A stretch of DNA of 64,000 nucleotides from contig NZ_MVDG02000001.1 in NCBI RefSeq assembly GCF_002008315.2, positions 2,976,001 through 3,040,000 of the forward strand, written 5' to 3'. The first letter of the stretch is position 1, and each line of letters begins with the position of its first letter. Of this stretch, positions 27,518 to 35,737 are shown in pieces. The position numbers and the translations under genes were made by a program. This DNA comes from Arthrobacter sp. KBS0703 (lineage in GTDB: Bacteria; Actinomycetota; Actinomycetes; Actinomycetales; Micrococcaceae). The notes beneath the pieces are model-generated. The model had not been told where the DNA came from. It searched no databases and saw only the letters and a list, made by a program, of their open reading frames with translations.

Positions 27518-28645
27518 TTAGTGTCCTTTCGCGGCGAAAGCGGCGGTGTCGAAGACCTCAGGGTTGAGGACATTCCGGGGCCGCTCCCCCGCCGCGACTG
27601 CGAGGATCGAGGCGAGGGCTCCGTCCGCGACGTCCCGGGTGAAATCGGCCGTCCAGCACAGCGAATGAGGCGACAGCACCACATTCTCCAAGGTCAGCAG
27701 CGCGTCATCGGGAAGCAACGGTTCCGGCTCGAAGACGTCCAAGCCGGCGCCGGCAATGCGACCGGACTGCAGGGCGTCTCGCAGGGCGTCCGTATCCACA
27801 AGCTTCCCCCGGCCGATATTGATGAGGTAGGCGCTCGACTTCATCCGGGCCAGGACGTCTGCATCAATCAGCTTTTCTGTGGCCGGGGTGAGCGCGGCAC
27901 AGAGCACCACGTAGTCCGAGCGCTCGAGCAGTTCGTTCAGGCCGAGCAGTTCCACACCAAGCTCGGCGGCCTCCGGATGGCGGCCGCTTCGGTTGTTGCC
28001 GACGACCTTCATTCCCAGCGGCGCCAGCAGCCTGGCGAGCTCTGCGCCCACGCTCCCGAAGCCCACAATGCCCACTGTCTGGCCGACGAGGGGCGCACCG
28101 CGATACTGTTCGCGGGAGGCCCAGTCGGACGTGCGGGTCAGCCGGTCTTTGGCCAACAGGTTGTGCGAGAGCGCCAGCAGCAGGGTGAGTCCCGCGACCG
28201 CGAGCGGCCGCCGGATGGCATCCGGGGTGTTCGTGACGACGACGCCGGCGCGCGTGCAGGCGTCGAGGTCGATGGTCTCGTAGCCGGCCCCGAAGCGGGC
28301 AACCAGCTTCAGTTCTGGCGCGTGGTCCAGCGTGCGCGAATCGAAGGCGATGTGGCCCAGTGACAGAACCGCGTGGACGCCGGCAAGGTCCGCTGGCGGG
28401 ATCGGGTCCGTGTAACTGGGCAAGACGCTCCAGCTGATGCCGTTCTCGGTTAGTCTCCGGAGTCCAAGGTCTCCATGGATGGAGCTTCCGTCGGGCCGCG
28501 CGGCGTCGGCCGTGACGGCTACGGTGAACGGCGGGCGGGCGGTTCCCGCAGTAGTGGTTCCCTCCGCCAGCGTGGTTCCCGCCGCCGGGGCGGCCGCCGA
28601 GGTGGCGACCGCCGTCGTCGTCAATGCATTTGTTGCTGTGCTCAT
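27518..28645 (-). CDS. D-2-hydroxyacid dehydrogenase
   Basis: A 375-residue NAD(P)-dependent dehydrogenase of the D-isomer-specific family. It shows the Rossmann motif VGIVGFGSVGAELARLL, the catalytic Arg (INIGRGKLVD), Glu (LDVFEPEPLL) and His (LSPHSLCWT). Likely substrates are glyoxylate, hydroxypyruvate or related 2-keto acids. The first 38 or so residues are an Ala/Thr-rich low-complexity extension not usual for the family, so translation may begin later. The start overlaps the region right after the MFS stop (8-base gap), so both are one transcript. Confidence 0.9.
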   Translation of the reverse strand: MSTATNALTTTAVATSAAAPAAGTTLAEGTTTAGTARPPFTVAVTADAARPDGSSIHGDLGLRRLTENGISWSVLPSYTDPIPPADLAGVHAVLSLGHIAFDSRTLDHAPELKLVARFGAGYETIDLDACTRAGVVVTNTPDAIRRPLAVAGLTLLLALSHNLLAKDRLTRTSDWASREQYRGAPLVGQTVGIVGFGSVGAELARLLAPLGMKVVGNNRSGRHPEAAELGVELLGLNELLERSDYVVLCAALTPATEKLIDADVLARMKSSAYLINIGRGKLVDTDALRDALQSGRIAGAGLDVFEPEPLLPDDALLTLENVVLSPHSLCWTADFTRDVADGALASILAVAAGERPRNVLNPEVFDTAAFAAKGH

Positions 28646-28653
28646 GCGTCGGT

Positions 28654-29982
28654 TCAGCTTTCTGTCTGCAGTACTGCGGTCTTGTCCTTGATGGGTTCGC
28701 GGACCAGCACGGTGTATGCCACGGCGGCGAGGGCGGCGATGATGCCGCCGATCACGAACGACGGCGCGTAGGAGCCCGTGGCGTCCGCGATCACGCCGGT
28801 CAGCAGCGGGGCGAAAGCGCCGCCGAAGTAGCCGCCGAAGTTCTGGATGGCACCGACGGATGCCACCTGGGAGTTGTCCACGATGTCACCGGGCATGGCC
28901 CAGGCAGCCGCCTGCATGGTGGCGACGAAGCCCAGCGCCACGGTCATCACGGCGATGGCGAGCGGGAGGGAATCCACGAACGGAATGAGGCAGATCAGGA
29001 TGCCGGCAGCAATGGCAGCCACGGACATGACGTGGCGCTTGGCCAGCAGCGGATCGCGGCCGGCCTTCTTGGAATAGCGCGTCATGACCCAGCCGCCGGT
29101 GATGCCCAGGATGGCCGCACCGAGGTACGGTACCGCAGCCAGCCAGCCGGAGTTGGCGATGCTCGCTCCGCGCTCTTCCTGCAGGTAGAGCGGGAGGAAG
29201 ACGATGAAGATGTTCCAGATCCAGATGACGCAGAAGAAGCCTGCCATCATTCCCCAGATCTGGCGGTGCTTGAACAGGCCCAGCCAGGAGACCTTCTTGG
29301 CGGAGAGCTGCTGGGCGGTGCGTTCGGCTTCGATGTAGGCGAGTTCCTCGTCGCTGATGCGCTTGTGGTCCTCGGGGGTCCGGTAGTAGAGGAAGAAAGC
29401 GACGGCCAGAATCAGGCCGGCAATGCCGAGGAAGATGAAGATGGCCTGCCAGCCGAAGGCGAGCATGATGGCGGTCAGGATGGGCGGGGCAATGGCGGGC
29501 CCCCACTTAGAGCCGCTGTCCCAGATGGCGGTGGCCTGGCCACGCTCGGCCCGGGGGAACCAGTCGGCGGTCAGCTTGGCGGACGCCGGTCCATTGGGGG
29601 CTTCGGCCACGCCCAGCAGGAAGCGGAAGGTAAGAAACTGCCACATCTTGCCTCCGACGGCCATCAGCGCCGTGGCGATACTCCAGCCGGCGATGGCCAG
29701 GAAGTACATGCGGCGGGCGCCCAGCTTGTCCACCAGCCAGCCGGCCGGGAGCTGGCTGAAGGCATAGGTCCAGGAAAACACGGTGCCTAGCAGACCGATG
29801 TCCGTCCGGGTCATGCCGAAGTCTTTGATGAGCTGTGGCGCAGCGATGGAGATGGCGCTGCGGTCCATGTAGTTGACGATGCCCGCGAGCAGGGCCCAGC
29901 CGAGGATCCCCCATCGCAGATTCTTGATAGTGCGGCGTGTTGCTGAGTCCCTGGGCTTGGCGGCCACTGTGTCTGTCTGCAT
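28654..29982 (-). CDS. MFS transporter (sugar acid / ACS type)
   Basis: A 442-residue permease with 12 membrane segments. WALLAGIVNYMDRSAISIAAPQ near the start and FRFLLGVAEAPNGPASAKLTADWFP in segments 4-5 are typical of hexuronate/glucarate-type ACS transporters. AAGGGAG precedes the ATG at 29982. A GntR-type operator lies 52 bases upstream. It is the second MFS gene of this regulon, so the organism may import two related substrates. Confidence 0.9.
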   Translation of the reverse strand: MQTDTVAAKPRDSATRRTIKNLRWGILGWALLAGIVNYMDRSAISIAAPQLIKDFGMTRTDIGLLGTVFSWTYAFSQLPAGWLVDKLGARRMYFLAIAGWSIATALMAVGGKMWQFLTFRFLLGVAEAPNGPASAKLTADWFPRAERGQATAIWDSGSKWGPAIAPPILTAIMLAFGWQAIFIFLGIAGLILAVAFFLYYRTPEDHKRISDEELAYIEAERTAQQLSAKKVSWLGLFKHRQIWGMMAGFFCVIWIWNIFIVFLPLYLQEERGASIANSGWLAAVPYLGAAILGITGGWVMTRYSKKAGRDPLLAKRHVMSVAAIAAGILICLIPFVDSLPLAIAVMTVALGFVATMQAAAWAMPGDIVDNSQVASVGAIQNFGGYFGGAFAPLLTGVIADATGSYAPSFVIGGIIAALAAVAYTVLVREPIKDKTAVLQTES

Positions 29983-30033
29983 TTTCACTCCCTTGTGATC
30001 GCGGTGTCGGCAGCATTGCCGGCACAATCAAAG

Positions 30034-30044
30034 ATCCTATAGGG
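30034..30044. promoter_or_regulatory. GntR-type operator, copy 2
   Basis: ATCCTATAGGG at 30034-30044 differs from the perfect palindrome by one base. It lies 52 bases upstream of the MFS gene, at the head of the first transcription unit. Confidence 0.65.
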
Positions 30045-30185
30045 ACATCGGACAGGCTGTGAGGATCGTCACACAGTTGTTACCAACCGCGCGTCGTTTT
30101 CCGGGGTAAGCTCACGCGGCCGCCCTCGGCCGCTTTTCAGGCGGTCCTGTGGACCCTCTGGTCAGGCTGCCCCGCGACCTTCAGG

Positions 30186-30917
30186 CTAGTCAACCGGAGC
30201 ATCGGCCATGGCCCGCTCGCGGACTCTTTGGACGTGATCCGCCATGGCGGCCGCGGCTTTTTCGGGATCGCCGGTGGAAAGTGCGTCGAGCACCGACTGG
30301 TGCTCCGCGATGGCGTTCTCGGCGTCCGTGATGCCCACGCCGCCGAACAGCCGGAAGCGCTGGACCTGTCCGCCCAGAGCGGCGTACGCGGAAACCATGA
30401 ACTGGTTCCCGGTTTGCTGGGCGATCAGCTGGTGGAAGCGTTCGTCGGCTTCGAGGTAGTCCTTGTACTCGGAGAAGGACGGGCCGCGTGGTGCCGATTT
30501 CAGGTCCTCGACCGCCTGTTCCAGCTCGGCGAACCGCTGCGGTGTCAGGCGCGCGCAGGCGAGCCGCGCGTTGACGGGCTCGATCGCGAGGCGCGCTTCC
30601 ATGAGCTCGGCGAAGTCCTCCCGGGTGAAGACCGGGGCCACTCTGTAGCCTTTCAGCGCCACCCGCCGGACCATGCCGGTGTGCTCCAGCCGCGCCAAGG
30701 CCTCACGGACCGGAGTGGGCGAAACGTCGAGTTCGCGGGCGGTTCCGTCGATGCTGACTGCGGCGCCGGGCTCCAGCCGTCCGTCCATCAGGGACGCCAG
30801 GAGTTCCTCGTAGACATGGTCTGCCAGGACCTGGCGGCTGACGGTGCGGCCGCCCCTGCGGTCAGCCTGCACGGCGGGCTGGCTGCCGGGTCGGGGGCCA
30901 TTGGACGCTTTCTGCAT
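30186..30917 (-). CDS. GntR-family (FCD) transcriptional regulator
   Basis: A 243-residue regulator. The winged-helix domain (VYEELLASLMDGRLEPGAAVS, then ELDVSPTPVREALARLEHTGMV) spans about 33-95. An all-helical FCD effector domain follows (EARLAIEPVNARLACARL, DERFHQLIA, EHQSVLDAL). FCD members usually repress catabolic genes until a hydroxy acid or sugar acid binds. An operator copy lies 8 bases before the ATG at 30917, so autoregulation is likely; if TATAGG within it is the -10 element, the mRNA would be nearly leaderless. Confidence 0.92.
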   Translation of the reverse strand: MQKASNGPRPGSQPAVQADRRGGRTVSRQVLADHVYEELLASLMDGRLEPGAAVSIDGTARELDVSPTPVREALARLEHTGMVRRVALKGYRVAPVFTREDFAELMEARLAIEPVNARLACARLTPQRFAELEQAVEDLKSAPRGPSFSEYKDYLEADERFHQLIAQQTGNQFMVSAYAALGGQVQRFRLFGGVGITDAENAIAEHQSVLDALSTGDPEKAAAAMADHVQRVRERAMADAPVD

Positions 30918-30922
30918 GGTCA

Positions 30923-30935
30923 AATCCTATAGGGG
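30923..30935. promoter_or_regulatory. GntR-type operator, copy 3 (autoregulatory)
   Basis: AATCCTATAGGGG lies immediately upstream of the regulator's own ATG, where it would overlap the core promoter or translation start region. Confidence 0.65.
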
Positions 30936-30974
30936 CCGGCCTTGGGCTGACCCCACGGCCTGATCAGCGGGAAG

Positions 30975-31451
30975 CTATGGACCACACTTCACCTTTCCAC
31001 CGGTTTGAATGATGGTGAAGCTCCATTCCGCGGTCGATTTCTGCAGGTCCGCGAATGCCGCAGTCACGCGGACAGTCAAGGGGGTGACGCCGGGGTTCGC
31101 TAGGACGATGGGAGATCCCTCACTGATGGCGATCGGCCCCGTTCCGGAGCCGGCGGGGTATTCGGTGGCCAGGGGACTGTACGTGCCATCCGCCTGGCGG
31201 GCAGCGATGGTGAGCGTGACGGGGCTCTGCGCCGACGAGACTGTCAGGGTTGCCGTCTTTTCATTGGTGCTGTTGGCGCAGGTCAGTGTGATCGGGGAAC
31301 CCCAGTTGACACCTGCCGAGACGGACATAGTCGCGGTGGCTGACTGCTGCCAGAGCGCGACGGCGGCAGTGCCGCCAATGCCGAGGAGCACCGTCAGCAT
31401 AAATGCGAATAGCGCCAGCATGGCGCCGGGTATCTTGGCCTGGGGGGTCAT
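30975..31451 (-). CDS. SipW-linked exported or membrane-anchored protein
   Basis: A 158-residue protein with an N-terminal hydrophobic helix (MLALFAFMLTVLLGIGGTAAVALW), then a Thr/Ser/Val-rich beta-type domain with two Cys (TLTCANST and KVKCGP). The helix ends in A-L-W, like the other two exported proteins of this cluster. The ATG overlaps the stop of the signal peptidase gene by four bases (ATGA), so it is translated with it. It is probably processed by that peptidase. No family recognised. Confidence 0.75.
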   Translation of the reverse strand: MTPQAKIPGAMLALFAFMLTVLLGIGGTAAVALWQQSATATMSVSAGVNWGSPITLTCANSTNEKTATLTVSSAQSPVTLTIAARQADGTYSPLATEYPAGSGTGPIAISEGSPIVLANPGVTPLTVRVTAAFADLQKSTAEWSFTIIQTGGKVKCGP

Positions 31452-32092
31452 GCCGCCTCTCCTGATTCCAGGCGCCGGCTGCGGATGTGCCGGACGATAA
31501 GCAGAAGGCCGTAGCCAATGAGACCGGCAGCGCCCGCCGTCACCCAGAGGCCACGATCCGCATTGCCGAGTGCATTGGCAGCGTAACCTACAAGCGGGAC
31601 GGCGTAGAACAATTTCCCTTTGACCTGGAGTTCACGGACCGGGTTGGCGTCGTTGATGTCGTTGTTGTCACCCTTGGTGATCAGGGTTCTTTCCCCGGTC
31701 TGCGTGGCACCGAAACCGACAATCCGGTGCGTCTCCACTGCCGGCTTGCCCGATTCCAGCTGGAACGTGACGATGTCGCCGTATTTGAGTTCGCTGAATG
31801 CGGCGGGCTTGACCACCAGGAATGTGCCCGGCGAGTACTTCGGAGCCATGGAGTTGGTCAGCACCGAGTAGGTCTGGGAACCGGTGGCCTTGGGTACGAG
31901 GATCAGCACCAGTGCGGCGAAAACTGCGACCGTCAGCAGCACGACGGTGGCGACGCGGCCCGCGCCAGCCAGCCGGCGGCGGGCCGGCTTTGTTGCCTGG
32001 TCGGTGCTTGCGGCCTGTTCACCGGCAACCTTCGTGCCGCTCTTTGAAGCGGACATTCTGCCGCTGGCCGGGAAGGTATCAAGCGCAGCCAC
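31448..32092 (-). CDS. sipW: SipW-type signal peptidase I
   Basis: A 214-residue membrane peptidase. About 45 polar N-terminal residues precede the anchor helix (VATVVLLTVAVFAALVLILV). The catalytic Ser81 lies in SVLTNSMAPKYSPG, and the conserved GDIVTF and THRIVGF (His122) show the Ser-His dyad of the SipW/archaeal type instead of Ser-Lys. A second helix (GLWVTAGAAGLIGYGLLLIV) is near the C-terminus. In B. subtilis, SipW matures TasA and TapA fibre proteins. The GTG start overlaps the upstream exported protein gene by 14 bases. Confidence 0.9.
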   Translation of the reverse strand: MAALDTFPASGRMSASKSGTKVAGEQAASTDQATKPARRRLAGAGRVATVVLLTVAVFAALVLILVPKATGSQTYSVLTNSMAPKYSPGTFLVVKPAAFSELKYGDIVTFQLESGKPAVETHRIVGFGATQTGERTLITKGDNNDINDANPVRELQVKGKLFYAVPLVGYAANALGNADRGLWVTAGAAGLIGYGLLLIVRHIRSRRLESGEAA

Positions 32093-32702
32093 TGGGCACC
32101 CCGCAGAGCTGCGTAGCGGTGAGGGGGATCGAGATGCTCACGGCTTGTCCTTTCACAGTGGCTGGAGCGGTGGAGGAGAGCTTGACTTCGAAACAGATGA
32201 TGGTGGTTGCGCCCTTGGGGACTGCCGCCGTGGTGAGGCCGGCCGGGGAGAGCTGGGTATAGCCCGTGGTGGTGCTGCATTCGGCGGTCGTCGCCACGTT
32301 CTTGGCGCTAACGGTCAGGTATTGCGCCAGCGATCCCCCGCCCACGTTAGTGACTGTTGGGGCGCCGGCGGTGACGCTGATGCTGAACTGCCCACCGGCG
32401 TCGGAATTATTGGTGGCCGAAACGCTGGAGTGGACCGCGGCGCCCGGCGTCAGGGGCGCTAGGGGCGTGCCCGAGGTGGTCAGTGCAAGGGTGGCCGCCC
32501 CTCCGCCGGCCAGCGTCATGTTGGTGACCTGGCCGGAGGGCAGCCCCGTGAGGCTGACGTTGAATGATGCGGCGGATACGGATCCGGGAGCAGCGGAGGC
32601 ATTGGCCGCCCACAGGGCGTACGAGCCCTGCACGGTCAGGAGTCCCAGGAGCACCGCCGCGGCGATCAACGCGGCGGCCCGCAAACTGCGCGGGATGCCC
32701 AT
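32079..32702 (-). CDS. Exported protein of the SipW cluster (TasA/camelysin-like)
   Basis: A 207-residue secreted protein. The long hydrophobic start (ALIAAAVLLGLLTVQGSYALWAANASAAPG) is an alternate-type signal with the Y-A-L-W pattern. The mature part is Gly/Thr/Ser/Val-rich, with four cysteines in the second half (ECSTT, IICFEV, LCGVPSGC) and a likely beta-sandwich fold. Role is probably surface or fibre structure, inferred from cluster context. AGGAGG before the ATG at 32702 fixes the start. Confidence 0.78.
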   Translation of the reverse strand: MGIPRSLRAAALIAAAVLLGLLTVQGSYALWAANASAAPGSVSAASFNVSLTGLPSGQVTNMTLAGGGAATLALTTSGTPLAPLTPGAAVHSSVSATNNSDAGGQFSISVTAGAPTVTNVGGGSLAQYLTVSAKNVATTAECSTTTGYTQLSPAGLTTAAVPKGATTIICFEVKLSSTAPATVKGQAVSISIPLTATQLCGVPSGCA

Positions 32703-32791
32703 GGTTCCTCCTCCTGACCCTCTTCTGGTTATTGCCTCGGTGCGGATGCCGGCCACCCGCGAAGTAAAGTCCGCGGGTGGCCGGCAGTTCG

Positions 32792-33322
32792 CTAGGACAG
32801 GCCGGTCTGGGTGATCTGCTGCAGGGTGAACGCGACGTTGCCGAAGTTGTATGTCGCGCTGACGTCGGCGCGGCCCGTGGTGGTGGAGAGGAACTCGAAG
32901 GTGATGGTGGCTGTGACCGTCTTGGAGGTCGTCAGCGGGTTGGCAACGGTCACGCCGCCGACGGTCAGCACGGGGCCGGAGACAACGACGTTGGCCGGGG
33001 TGAATCCGTTGGCCGTGCCGGTGCCGGTGGCAGTGATGTCGGCAGCCATCTTGTTCCCCGTGAGGGTCACGTCCAGGACCTGGGTGTAGGTGAGCTTGTC
33101 ACCCGGAACAACTTTGTAGGTTGCGATGTCGATCGTGGTGCCGGCGCGGTCTTTCCACACGCCGGCCGCGGACTTGGCGACGTTCAGGTCGCCGGCGATG
33201 ACGGTGCCGGGCGCCGCGTTGTCCGATGCGTTCCAGGAGGCCAGCGTGCCGCCGCCGCCCAGCAGCAGTGCAGCGCCTACGGCGATGGCGGCGGTTCCCT
33301 TGATCAGTGCGCTGTTCTTCAT
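32792..33322 (-). CDS. Alternate-type signal peptide exported protein
   Basis: A 176-residue secreted protein starting MKNSALIKGTAAIAVGAALLLGGGGTLASW, the pattern of the SipW-exported 'alternate signal' family. The mature region (DNAAPGTVIAGDLNVAKSA, then YKVVPGDKLTYTQVLDVTLTG) resembles TasA/CalY-type beta-sandwich proteins and lacks cysteine. It is the first gene of the four-gene cluster and probably the main structural subunit. AAGGGT precedes the ATG at 33322. Confidence 0.85.
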   Translation of the reverse strand: MKNSALIKGTAAIAVGAALLLGGGGTLASWNASDNAAPGTVIAGDLNVAKSAAGVWKDRAGTTIDIATYKVVPGDKLTYTQVLDVTLTGNKMAADITATGTGTANGFTPANVVVSGPVLTVGGVTVANPLTTSKTVTATITFEFLSTTTGRADVSATYNFGNVAFTLQQITQTGLS

Positions 33323-33457
33323 GATGAGACCCTTCAAATTTTGTGGTGGCAGTTGTCTTGCTACCCAGAACAATGCCGCGCCTGGCTCAGGACTCGATGC
33401 CACAAAAGGTCAAGATTCACTCAAGAAAATATTGCCCCGAAAACAAGGTCAAACAAA

Positions 33458-33486
33458 GGGAACCGCCCGGTGTCCGGACGGTTCCC
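33458..33486 (-). terminator. Terminator of the Old Yellow Enzyme gene
   Basis: GGGAACCG (33458-33465) pairs with CGGTTCCC (33479-33486), with a CCGG/CCGG inner pairing. The minus strand continues TTTGTTTGACCTTGTTTT, a T-rich tail suited to termination. Confidence 0.75.
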
Positions 33487-33510
33487 CTGGTTGGGTGATT
33501 CTGAGGCTGG

Positions 33511-34584
33511 CTAGGCCGTCTCGTACACCGGGTAGTCGGTGTATCCCTTCGCGCCTTCGCCGTAGAACGTGGCCTGGTCGGGCTCGTTCAGGGGCAGGCC
33601 TTCGCGCCAGCGGCGGGCGAGGTCGGGATTGGCGATGGCCGGCCGGCCCACCACCACGGCGTCCGCGTGACCGTCTGCCACCAGCGCGACTGCCTCCTCG
33701 CGGGTGGTGACGAGCCCGAACCCGGTGTTGACCAGGAACGTGCCGTTGAAGCGGGCACGCAGATCCTGGACGAGTTCACCCGAGGGGTCGCTGTGCAGAA
33801 TGCTCAGGTAGGCAAGGTTCAACGGAGCGATCGAGTTCACCAGCACTTCGTAGGTTGCCCGGACATCCGCAGGATCATTCTCGTCGATGCCTTGAACATT
33901 GTGCTCCGGTGAAATGCGGATGCCGACGCGGTTGGCTCCGAGCGCTTCGACGACCGCATTGACGGTCTCGATGACAAAGCGCGCGCGGTTTTCGGGCGAG
34001 CCGCCGTAGCTGTCCGTGCGCACGTTGGCGTTCGGCGCCAGGAATTCATGCAGGAGGTAGCCGTTGGCCGAGTGCAGTTCGACGCCGTCGAACCCCGCTT
34101 CAATGGCATTGCGCGACGCCGTGACGATTTCCTGGAGGACTACCGGGAGTTCATCCGTTGAGAGCTCGTGCGGCACCGGGTATGCCTGCTTGCCGGTGTA
34201 CGTCCGGGTTTCGCCCTCGACGGCGATGGCGCTCGGCGCAACGATGCGGTGGCCGCCCGTGATGTCCTCGTGGGAGACACGGCCGCCGTGCATGATCTGC
34301 GCGAAAATCCGTCCGCCCTCTGCGTGGACTGCGTCCGTGACGTTCTTCCAGCCGGCGATCTGCTCAGGGGTGACAATGCCGGGCTGTCCCGGGTAGGAGC
34401 GGCCTGCGGGGCTGGGGTACGTGCCCTCACTGACAATGAGGCCGAGGGTGGCCCGCTGGCGGTAGTGCTCTGCCACGAGCGGTCCCGGTACGCCTTCCCT
34501 GCCCGAGCGGAGGCGGGTGAGCGGTGCCATGACAAGGCGGTTGGGCAGTTCGAGCTCACCGAGGGACAGCGGAGAAAACAGCAT
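33511..34584 (-). CDS. Old Yellow Enzyme family alkene reductase
   Basis: An FMN-dependent NAD(P)H oxidoreductase of 357 residues. The TIM-barrel start LFSPLSLGELELPNRLVMAPLTR, IFAQIMHGGRVSH, the catalytic HSANGYLLHEFLAP (His/Asn pair, then Tyr) and VNTGF, VVGRPAIANPDL phosphate loop are all present. Such enzymes reduce activated alkenes, nitro compounds and nitrate esters in the cytosol. AAAGGAA precedes the ATG, and it has its own terminator. The 225-base gap upstream holds no gene I can support. Confidence 0.93.
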   Translation of the reverse strand: MLFSPLSLGELELPNRLVMAPLTRLRSGREGVPGPLVAEHYRQRATLGLIVSEGTYPSPAGRSYPGQPGIVTPEQIAGWKNVTDAVHAEGGRIFAQIMHGGRVSHEDITGGHRIVAPSAIAVEGETRTYTGKQAYPVPHELSTDELPVVLQEIVTASRNAIEAGFDGVELHSANGYLLHEFLAPNANVRTDSYGGSPENRARFVIETVNAVVEALGANRVGIRISPEHNVQGIDENDPADVRATYEVLVNSIAPLNLAYLSILHSDPSGELVQDLRARFNGTFLVNTGFGLVTTREEAVALVADGHADAVVVGRPAIANPDLARRWREGLPLNEPDQATFYGEGAKGYTDYPVYETA

Positions 34585-34809
34585 GCGTGGTTCCTTTCAG
34601 AATGCATTGGGTCCAGTCGGTGCAACTGCCGCGCGCGTGCAAGTATTCCGGGTGTGACGCAGGTCATGGGATTACGGCGTCCAAAGCACTCCGAGCACAG
34701 CGACGGCGGCGCCCAAGGGGGTACCGCCGTCGTCGTCCGCTTCGTAGGTCCGCTGCTTCAGTGCCCTATCCGCATCTGGTTCTTGGTTTTTTGGTGTGGT
34801 TCGGGTCGT

Positions 34810-35733
34810 TTACCTGTTGCCCGGGCCAGCTCCCGGACACCCTTGGCCGCGGGGGTTGGCGATGCAGTCGTCCGCATAGTTCCGCGTGACGGAACGCCAC
34901 ACACTTACCGTATGTGGAGCCGAACTGAACTGGCCTTGGTTGGGGATGGGAAGGGCTGGCCCGCCGTTCACTGAATATGTGCCCTGGAAGTACGTGGTGA
35001 GCACAACGCTGAAGTCACCTGTCGCAGCGTAGGCGTGGCTGGTGCGCGTCGTCTCACCCCAGCGATCCTGAGTAAGGGGCCCACCCATGGTGGTTGTCGG
35101 GCCCAGCGAGGCGCCGTCGCCGTAGTCCCAGCGGTACTGGACTGGCTTGGCCACAATTCCGACGCTTTGGCCCAGCATGTTCACACTGAAGGATTGTTCC
35201 GAGGCCTCCGCGTAGAAGTTCGTCTCAGCACCGCGAAGAGTATGCGGGCTTGGCTGCACGCCGGCAGTTCCCGCTTTAACGGGTAGCTGCTCGAACTTTG
35301 ACTGAATCTGCGCCGCAATCCTCCCCAAGACGTCGCTCGGGTCTTCCGTGTAGACGCAGCGATCAGGACGAATCTGGCTCCAGACTGGCGGCCGAAAAGC
35401 CTTCAAGGAGGAATACCAACGAACGGGACGGCCATTTTTCCCGTCCGTGCATTCTACCGCCGCATTCAGGCAGCCGACATCGAAATTATTCCGGCCGTCA
35501 TCCAGACAGAGGTACTCAAATTTGTAGGCGTTGGGGTCTTCTTCCAATGCCCCAGGAGAATCGACCCAAACGTGGTGATCCGAGTCGAAGTGCCAGATAC
35601 CCACGCCATCGTCTGTCCAAGAAACATCTGTGTCAGCTGCAAATGATTGTTCCGGCACTATTCCGACAATAGTTCCGACCAACACAAGCGAAAATAAGAC
35701 TCTGAACCAATTGCGTTTACCCCGGGCGCGCAT
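34810..35733 (-). CDS. Secreted PKD-like domain protein
   Basis: A 307-residue protein with a basic start and hydrophobic helix (WFRVLFSLVLVGTIVGIVPEQSFA), a likely signal peptide. A cysteine-containing N-terminal region follows (YLCLDDGRNNFDVGC, AVEC, DRCVY) and then a PKD-like segment (QYRWDYGDG, HAYAATGDFSVVLTTYFQG). Extracellular and of unknown function. Its ATG at 35733 is five bases downstream of the lipoprotein stop, so the pair is translationally coupled and probably works together. Confidence 0.8.
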   Translation of the reverse strand: MRARGKRNWFRVLFSLVLVGTIVGIVPEQSFAADTDVSWTDDGVGIWHFDSDHHVWVDSPGALEEDPNAYKFEYLCLDDGRNNFDVGCLNAAVECTDGKNGRPVRWYSSLKAFRPPVWSQIRPDRCVYTEDPSDVLGRIAAQIQSKFEQLPVKAGTAGVQPSPHTLRGAETNFYAEASEQSFSVNMLGQSVGIVAKPVQYRWDYGDGASLGPTTTMGGPLTQDRWGETTRTSHAYAATGDFSVVLTTYFQGTYSVNGGPALPIPNQGQFSSAPHTVSVWRSVTRNYADDCIANPRGQGCPGAGPGNR

Positions 35734-35737
35734 GATT

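Noticed and set aside
34585..34809. Small gene in the gap upstream of the Old Yellow Enzyme gene
   Set aside because: Open frames there lack ribosome sites and recognisable composition.
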